DNA of 30,160 bases from a virus, in IMG/VR virus record IMGVR_UViG_3300032323_000678, positions 1 to 30,160 of that record; one strand, given 5' to 3'. This document shows positions 21,461-27,294 of the stretch, in pieces (positions within the stretch are counted from its first letter, which is position 1; the number at the start of each line of letters is the position of its first letter). The notes under the pieces were generated by a model that was not told the origin of the DNA, made no database searches, and saw nothing but the letters and a program-made list of their open reading frames with translations. The position numbers and the translations under genes were made by a program.

Positions 21461-22993
21461 TTATGCTCCTCGTACCATGGCGCCGTTAAACCAAGTAATA
21501 TTAGGAGAGTTAACTGCGGTAACAGTTACACTTGATCCCGAACCTTGTTGAACATATATTTCAAAAAAGTCTGTAGTACCATTGGCATACACCAATGAGC
21601 TAACCTGCATGGCCCAGAAGTTTGCGGCGATTTGTGTGCCTTGTTGATTTATACCACGCTTATGCTCTGCACCATTCTTCCAAATAACAATCATCATTTC
21701 GCCAGTGCCGCTTGCTCCATCTAGTCGAACTTCAGCATTCAGTTGATAGTAACCTTCTACTGTTGGTGTAAAGCGTGAGTTGGCGTAGCAATTATCTGTG
21801 TCAAATTCTTCTGTTTGAAATAGAACTTTTTGTTGGCTACCTGATGTTATAGTTTGGAGCGTGGCAGCGGCGTAGGCACTGAATGCTGGGCCGTTTACTG
21901 CTTTTTTACCGCCCACTGTGAGACTTCCAACGACATTCAAATTGCCATTGGGATACAGACTCAATCTAGTTGTACCAGGAACGAACCAACGGAACTCACC
22001 GGCATTGTTATCAATCTGCCAATTCTGCTGAGTATTGCCGTTGAAGAATCCCACTCGTGGTGTTACGCCAGGAGCAGTGCCTGTGTTGCCCACAAACACC
22101 CCACTTAATATTGAGTTTTCGTCGTACGGACCGCGGAACACTCCGGACCCAGTAGAAATAATGTTGCTTGCAATGATGCTATTATTAGTATTAGTGCCAA
22201 TCTTGGTATTTGCGTAAGTGTAAAATGCCCCGATGTTGGAATTTATACTATCAACAACAGTGGTATCTACATTACCTGACACGAACGATGACGAAACATC
22301 TATCCAGTATGCAGTGACACCATCAAACGAATATTCATATAATACGTCGTCGTCGGTGTCGTACCACTTATCGCCTTTATTAGGCCCGGCCGGTGGTGTA
22401 CTAGAGGCGGTATATGTGATGCCAGTAATTTGAGCTCCGTTACTGGACCAATATAATCCTGTTGCTGTTCTAACTGCATTGACTGTAATATTACCGCTTA
22501 CACTAACATTACCATTTTCTTTAAAATACAAGAAGTTGCTGGCGCCGGCCATTGACCCAATATCATTGTACTGAACGTTTCTATTTGCACCTTGTACTGA
22601 ACTGCCACCGCTAGATGCGTCAACAAAAGTCAAAGCTGTTGTACCTAGCACAATAGGATTGCCCGTAGTCAACCGCCATGTTTTGCCTACATAAGTGCCT
22701 TCTTCAATGGCAGTGGTCATACCGGCTGTGACTCTATCATTGGCGTTAGCGTCCGGACTCCTAGTCCAAGTTCCGTTGCTGCCTGTGCCCAGTGTTTGTA
22801 CTATATAGATACCGTTTTGACTGGCTGTGCTTTGTCCTGCTACAAGTATGCGATCGCCAACAGCTAATGATATACTATCGTAACTGCTAGGAGCACCGCC
22901 ACTGAGAGTTACATTGGTTGTAGTAACTACCCTACAACTTGCTTTGTAATCTGTGTCAACAATACTGCTATATCTGGGTCTTGTTAATGCCAT
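21461..22993 (-). CDS. Tail fibre protein with C1q-like C-terminal domain
   Basis: This protein has 510 residues from the ATG at 22993 (MALTRPRYSSIVDTDYKASC). A TTG ten codons upstream overlaps the promoter and is rejected. Residues about 20-130 (CRVVTTTNVTLSGGAPS, DRILVAGQSTASQNGIYIVQ, TWRLTTGNPIVLGTTALTF) form a domain often seen at phage fibre N-termini. The GDKWYDTD module follows at about 172-235. A shaft comes next (VGFFNGNTQQNWQIDNNAGEF), then a C1q-like head at about 368-510 (GPAFSAYAAATLQ, RFTPTVEGYYQLNAEVRL, IVIWKNGAEHKRG). It has its own late box after a terminator, so it opens the downstream fibre operon. Confidence 0.85.
   Translation of the reverse strand: MALTRPRYSSIVDTDYKASCRVVTTTNVTLSGGAPSSYDSISLAVGDRILVAGQSTASQNGIYIVQTLGTGSNGTWTRSPDANANDRVTAGMTTAIEEGTYVGKTWRLTTGNPIVLGTTALTFVDASSGGSSVQGANRNVQYNDIGSMAGASNFLYFKENGNVSVSGNITVNAVRTATGLYWSSNGAQITGITYTASSTPPAGPNKGDKWYDTDDDVLYEYSFDGVTAYWIDVSSSFVSGNVDTTVVDSINSNIGAFYTYANTKIGTNTNNSIIASNIISTGSGVFRGPYDENSILSGVFVGNTGTAPGVTPRVGFFNGNTQQNWQIDNNAGEFRWFVPGTTRLSLYPNGNLNVVGSLTVGGKKAVNGPAFSAYAAATLQTITSGSQQKVLFQTEEFDTDNCYANSRFTPTVEGYYQLNAEVRLDGASGTGEMMIVIWKNGAEHKRGINQQGTQIAANFWAMQVSSLVYANGTTDFFEIYVQQGSGSSVTVTAVNSPNITWFNGAMVRGA
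22288..22480 (-). repeat. GDKWYDTD module, about 60 residues (copy 2)
   Basis: It encodes RTATGLYWSSNGAQITGITY, then KGDKWYDTDDDVLYEY and WIDVSS. It is the counterpart of 20895-21078. Confidence 0.8.
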
Positions 22994-23012
22994 TGTTTTA
23001 CTCGTTATGCAA

Positions 23013-23020
23013 TATTTAGC
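23013..23020 (-). promoter_or_regulatory. T4-type late promoter box for the downstream fibre operon
   Basis: The minus strand reads GCTAAATA, 19 nt before the ATG at 22993 and directly after the terminator at 23026-23049. It probably drives the run of coupled fibre genes down to about 16147. Confidence 0.55.
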
Positions 23021-23025
23021 CAAAA

Positions 23026-23049
23026 TTAAAGGGCCTTGCGGCCCTTTAA
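23026..23049 (-). terminator. Intrinsic terminator after the 23584 fibre gene
   Basis: A perfect 10-bp stem (TTAAAGGGCC and complement) closes a GCAA tetraloop on the minus strand and is followed by TTTTGG. It lies 16 nt past the stop of the upstream gene and splits the fibre cassette into two transcription units. Confidence 0.88.
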
Positions 23050-23065
23050 ATTGGGGTACAGTATT

Positions 23066-23584
23066 TTACAATCTACCCACTACAACTTCAATGATGCCTT
23101 CGACCCCATCAAAATCCTGTAGTGCTTTGCCCACTACGCTACCTGTAATTGGCTGATTATCTGGCCTAGCATATCCCCCGCCAGCACTGACTAGCATATC
23201 GCCTTTTTTAATGTTTCCGCGTACTCGGCAAGGAACACGGCCGATTAGAGCCAAAGATACAACATTTGGGCCGGCCAAGCTGTCGTTCATGAGATAGGCT
23301 GGGTTAGTAGAAACTATACCGGCTACAGCTCTGGTACCATCTTCGGCTAGCGTAACTTCATGAGCGCCGCCGAATGCCAGCACTGTGCCTGGAGGATAGG
23401 GTGCGTCTGCTTGGTAATTTTCTGCCAAGTCAGCGTACAGGGCTTGGTTTGAAACACCGTAGATGGTAGCAAATCTAAAAGACAAGTTTCCAAGAAAAAC
23501 GTTGGCATTGGCCTGTGGCTGAATGTTACCGTTAAATCTAATAGGATTTGCTCCTCCTGTTGTTTCTATTCTTTGTAATGGCAT
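23066..23584 (-). CDS. Short fibre protein with DLAE/GVISTNPAY C-terminal domain
   Basis: This 172-residue protein has a short N-terminal beta segment (MPLQRIETTGGANPIRFNGN, LGNLSFRFATIYG). The domain from about residue 50 onward reads YADLAENYQAD, PPGTVLAFGGAHEVTL, AVAGIVSTNPAYLMND and LIGRVPCRVRGNIKKGDMLV, and ends VVVGRL. It is a paralog of the C-terminal third of the 21450 gene. An AAGGAAAA ribosome site precedes the ATG, 16 nt after the 26183 gene. Because it lacks a long shaft, it may cap or attach to another fibre, perhaps the 860-residue protein encoded just upstream. Confidence 0.85.
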   Translation of the reverse strand: MPLQRIETTGGANPIRFNGNIQPQANANVFLGNLSFRFATIYGVSNQALYADLAENYQADAPYPPGTVLAFGGAHEVTLAEDGTRAVAGIVSTNPAYLMNDSLAGPNVVSLALIGRVPCRVRGNIKKGDMLVSAGGGYARPDNQPITGSVVGKALQDFDGVEGIIEVVVGRL

Positions 23585-23600
23585 GATTTATTTTTCCTTT

Positions 23601-26183
23601 TTATGCCTGGTTTTCTTGCCAGCGTAAACTTGCTCGAGCAGTATACTGAACGTTAGCATTCAATGGACTTACTACAATACTCAAAGTGTCTGGACCGTTT
23701 GGATATGTTTCAAAACCGCCCAGTACCCCATTATTAAGCTCTTTAATTTTTGTAAGATCAAATGCTGTTACACCAAAGTTAACACCAGTAGTTGTGACTT
23801 GCCCGAAGAAATTGACAGATGTTTGTCTTGGTGGTGCTGGTTGTGTGTAAGACTGGAACACAACCTCGCCGCCGGTAACTGTCGTGGCATCATCGTCGTA
23901 CTGTGTCAAACTATTGCCTCCAACATTTTGCCAATTTGGCGCCGGGCTAGTCAACGTTCCGTTAAGGATAACACTGACAATCACTGAGTCAGTAGATGCC
24001 ACGTCACAACCAATTGGCCACAATTGCATACGGTTAGTTAAGTCACGTACCCCGTATCCGCCAGCAATACCGTTATCCGCAGTGGGTGCCAATCTAATAC
24101 TCAACAAGCAATACTGATTACCTGTATTAATGGTGTTTAGCGTACCTGCTCTGGCAAAGGTATAACCTCTATCTTCGTCAAATCTACCATCCATGATCAA
24201 GCTAGTACCCCAGTGGAACAGGGTTGGTGCATAAGTCGGAGCTGTGGTTCCGTTGACTACCTCATATCTAATTGGCAAGTTACCGGCTCTGAAGTAAGCT
24301 TCAATCTTGTTGTTGCCGTGTACAAATTTATGTATGTATACGATTTCGCCGTCTTGGTCTTTTACACCAAAACGAATTGTACCAGCGCCGTACCATGCAT
24401 AGTCAATGTACCACATTAGAATTTTGTTGATATCTAGTTGGAATCCAGAAATACCGTTTCCGTCGGCAGTGTCAATATTGAATCCCGATTGCGGAATTCT
24501 AGCATCTACTGTAACAGATACTCTAACACCGCTTAGTGTAGTAATTGAGGTATCTGCGCGGTAGGCAGGAACAACTTCAATACTGGTATCACTGTTAATC
24601 TGAACCACTTCGTAACTTAGCCCTTTGATAACAATCATGCCGTTAACAGCCAACTCCGAATTAAATAACGTACCGGATCCGGTAATTAGGCCGGATCCGT
24701 TAGTGACTGTGACTGTACCGGTCGCTTGACGAACCGAGCTACGACGCACTGCCCATAGTGTTCCGCCATCCCATTCAAAAAATGCTCCGTTTTGATCATC
24801 AAAAACACCTGCTCTGTTAGCAATACTACTAGTAGGTTGTGCTGGATTATTAAATGCAACGGCAAAGCTCACTTGCACGCCCTTACCAGACTGGTAACGG
24901 AAATATTTACGGCTTTGTCTAACAATACGAGCATTTGGCTGTGTGTCGTTGGTTGTCATAACAATACCGCCATCTTGCGGTTGGGCGAATGCAATGCCTT
25001 GTGGTCGAACAAATACGTTACCAGCGCTGATACTACCGGCACTTGGCGAAGAACTAATTGTGTATTCTATTGCTCTATTGTTTGATTTTGTCGCCACTAC
25101 TTGAGGGCCGTTTACTGCAGATGTAGCAAAATTAACCACAGAAATTGTATTGTTAACTTCTAATCCGTGAGCTGTTTGTGTAATAATTTGCACAGTGGTA
25201 TTACCAAATGTCTTTACCGCAGTAATTGGTATGTTGGCGCCTGTAAAGAATGCACCGGGGTAAATTGCTACACCGTTTTGGAAAATGCTGCCTGCTGTAA
25301 CTGTTCCTGTTCCAACATATCTAAAACTGGAAGCTCCGGTATTAGATACTAAGAATTGTCCGTTGGCTTGTTCGTCTGTGGTACCAACAACTTGAATTGG
25401 TTGCCCTTCGGTTAATCCGTGTGCCACTGCTGTTGTAACCGAAACTATTGCTGTTCCGTTACCTTGCATTGTGCTGATATTAGCGGTTAATGCAGCATCT
25501 GTGTTACGACCATAGCTGGCAAACATGTTATTAACAAAAGCAACTGTTTGCCATTTTGTTGGCTGCGGCCCATATTCAAAGTCGGTGTCAATCAGTGACT
25601 GCGGAGTCGACACACGGAGTTTACCAACCGGATCTACTAAGAAATCTCTAAACGATACCAATGGTGCTGGCTCGCTATCAGTAATAATAAGCAACTTGTC
25701 AGTTGAGCTAAAGGCTGTAGTATTAACAGGAATATTGCTCAATCTAGTTACATAACTAGCATCTTGAAATGTCAAAGAAACGTTAGTACCAGTGGCAGTT
25801 GCTGGCACGTCAAGATAAATGCTGCTTAATCCGTCAGTGTAATCAACTACGTTACCTTGTACTGGCATGCCTGTACCTGAAATTCTCCAACCTTGCTGTA
25901 CACCACCGTTGTTATATTCTAACGAATTAAACTGTCCAGTGGTCATTTGCAGTCTAGTGGACCCTGATGCGGTATTGGCTGCTGTGGTGTAACTACGCTG
26001 TACATAGCTAAACACCACGTTGTTAAATGTAGAATCATTGAATGCGTAAAGTGTTGTTTTACTTGGTACGTGAATGATCAACAGTATTTGTTCTGGCGTT
26101 GCTTTTTCTGGTAGTGTAACTACTGTGTTACCTGAAGTACCAGTTTGGAATTTGTATCCGCTAGTGTAAGTTTTCTTTGCCAT
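23601..26183 (-). CDS. Large virion structural protein, fibre- or baseplate-associated
   Basis: This 860-residue protein begins MAKKTYTSGYKFQTGTSGN. The part around residues 175-215 contains LRVSTPQSLIDTDFEYG and PTKWQ. I recall this block from large structural proteins of T4-like marine phages. It is followed by two related beta repeats with an AHGL core (VTTAVAHGLTEGQPIQVVG and ITQTAHGLEVNNTISVVN, about 240-385), like the Ig-like surface repeats of phage proteins. The second half (about 420-860) is a long beta domain (KYFRYQSGKGVQVSFAVAFN, DARIPQSGFNIDTADGNG, ILMWYIDYAWYGAGTIRFGV). AAGGA lies before the ATG, and a perfect late promoter lies upstream. It is probably a fibre body or baseplate periphery protein; the exact role is unknown. 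Confidence 0.8.
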   Translation of the reverse strand: MAKKTYTSGYKFQTGTSGNTVVTLPEKATPEQILLIIHVPSKTTLYAFNDSTFNNVVFSYVQRSYTTAANTASGSTRLQMTTGQFNSLEYNNGGVQQGWRISGTGMPVQGNVVDYTDGLSSIYLDVPATATGTNVSLTFQDASYVTRLSNIPVNTTAFSSTDKLLIITDSEPAPLVSFRDFLVDPVGKLRVSTPQSLIDTDFEYGPQPTKWQTVAFVNNMFASYGRNTDAALTANISTMQGNGTAIVSVTTAVAHGLTEGQPIQVVGTTDEQANGQFLVSNTGASSFRYVGTGTVTAGSIFQNGVAIYPGAFFTGANIPITAVKTFGNTTVQIITQTAHGLEVNNTISVVNFATSAVNGPQVVATKSNNRAIEYTISSSPSAGSISAGNVFVRPQGIAFAQPQDGGIVMTTNDTQPNARIVRQSRKYFRYQSGKGVQVSFAVAFNNPAQPTSSIANRAGVFDDQNGAFFEWDGGTLWAVRRSSVRQATGTVTVTNGSGLITGSGTLFNSELAVNGMIVIKGLSYEVVQINSDTSIEVVPAYRADTSITTLSGVRVSVTVDARIPQSGFNIDTADGNGISGFQLDINKILMWYIDYAWYGAGTIRFGVKDQDGEIVYIHKFVHGNNKIEAYFRAGNLPIRYEVVNGTTAPTYAPTLFHWGTSLIMDGRFDEDRGYTFARAGTLNTINTGNQYCLLSIRLAPTADNGIAGGYGVRDLTNRMQLWPIGCDVASTDSVIVSVILNGTLTSPAPNWQNVGGNSLTQYDDDATTVTGGEVVFQSYTQPAPPRQTSVNFFGQVTTTGVNFGVTAFDLTKIKELNNGVLGGFETYPNGPDTLSIVVSPLNANVQYTARASLRWQENQA

Positions 26184-26209
26184 ATATTCAAAAATCCTTT
26201 TCTATTTTG

Positions 26210-26217
26210 TATTTATA
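26210..26217 (-). promoter_or_regulatory. Perfect T4 late promoter (TATAAATA)
   Basis: The minus strand reads TATAAATAC, a full match to the T4 late consensus, 26 nt before the ATG at 26183 and just after the stop of the upstream fibre gene. A TAGAAAAGGA leader supplies the ribosome site. Confidence 0.85.
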
Positions 26218-26220
26218 AAA

Positions 26221-27270
26221 TTAAAGTCCGCCAAAAACTACTGCAAATTTGATCGCAGTGTTTGTCACTGATGCTTCAGATGACGATGTTGCAGGTGCCC
26301 ACTTGCCTTGAGCAGCATCGTACTGTAAGAATTGTCCATTGGTTGGAGATGTAGTAAAGTTGATATCTCCTAGTGTACCTAATAATTGTGCGCCGGATCC
26401 GGCTAATATTTTTACTTCGGCTCTGGTACCTGTAGGAATGGCTTCAGAGAATGTAATCTGGTTACCAGAAACAGTATAGGTATCTTTGGGTTGATATATA
26501 CCATTCCACCAAACAGATACCTGATCGGCGTCTGCAGGAGTGTACGGCAAATTAAATGGACCAACTGATCCGCCGCCGGTTAATGTTGCTGTGAGCATGC
26601 CGTTGCCAGACGATGTAGAAACTAGTTGTCCTTGTTGGTAAATATTTCCGCCCACGTACAAGTTACCACTTTGTACTACAACATTACTACTGGAAGTAAC
26701 CAATTTATCTGTAGCTACCACTAGATTAGCAGCAGCCGTGCCTGGATCACTGTCTACTGTGTTAACCCAATCAAACTTAGCTTCGGTAGTTGTTCGTACT
26801 TCAGCAAATCCTTTACCAACATCTGCTGCGACTCTTACATAAACATCCCAGCTGGTTCCTGTACCTGCCCCAGATACAGATTTAATTTTCATTTGTGTTA
26901 CAGATCTTTTAGACCCTAGGCTGTAAAAACGACTTTCTACGTTAGGTGCACCGCCTGATAAAAATCTAACTACAAGAAAATCTTTACTATCGCTGTCGCC
27001 AGCGTAACCAGCACCGGCTGTGATAATAATTTCAACTGCTTCGCCTGCTCCGGCGCCACTGTTTACCGTAAAGGTTCCTAGCTTGTACCAGGCCGCAGCA
27101 CCAAGATTGGTAGGTAACTGCATTACATATTTTGTTACTGCAATTTGTTGAATACTGGCCGAGTTGGTGCTGGTTAAATTACCTGTGGTAATGATATCGC
27201 TGTTGGCAGCAAATATTCTTACTCCGCCAACTTCAAGACCATTGTGTACTACAAAATTTTTATTTGCCAT
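26221..27270 (-). CDS. Tail fibre protein
   Basis: This 349-residue protein begins MANKNFVVHNGLEVGGVRIF, a start typical of fibre proteins in environmental T4-like phages. Residues about 50-165 form a beta domain (AAWYKLGTFTVNSGAGAGEAVEIII, DSKDFLVVRFLSGG, RSVTQMKIKSVSGAG), probably a receptor-binding or fold-stabilising head. A LYVGGNIYQQGQL shaft and the PYTPADADQVSVWWNGIYQPKDTY module follow. A TSPTNGQFLQYDAAQGKWAP module and IKFAVVFGGL close the protein. AGGGG lies 11 nt before the ATG. It follows the large fibre by 24 nt and precedes a strong late promoter. Confidence 0.84.
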   Translation of the reverse strand: MANKNFVVHNGLEVGGVRIFAANSDIITTGNLTSTNSASIQQIAVTKYVMQLPTNLGAAAWYKLGTFTVNSGAGAGEAVEIIITAGAGYAGDSDSKDFLVVRFLSGGAPNVESRFYSLGSKRSVTQMKIKSVSGAGTGTSWDVYVRVAADVGKGFAEVRTTTEAKFDWVNTVDSDPGTAAANLVVATDKLVTSSSNVVVQSGNLYVGGNIYQQGQLVSTSSGNGMLTATLTGGGSVGPFNLPYTPADADQVSVWWNGIYQPKDTYTVSGNQITFSEAIPTGTRAEVKILAGSGAQLLGTLGDINFTTSPTNGQFLQYDAAQGKWAPATSSSEASVTNTAIKFAVVFGGL

Positions 27271-27294
27271 GGTTCCATGTTCCCCTATGCTTTA

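Noticed and set aside
22994-23023. Upstream TTG start for the 22993 fibre gene
   Set aside because: The extra ten codons overlap the late box and would be upstream of or at the transcription start. The ATG at 22993 gives the usual MALTRPRY start.
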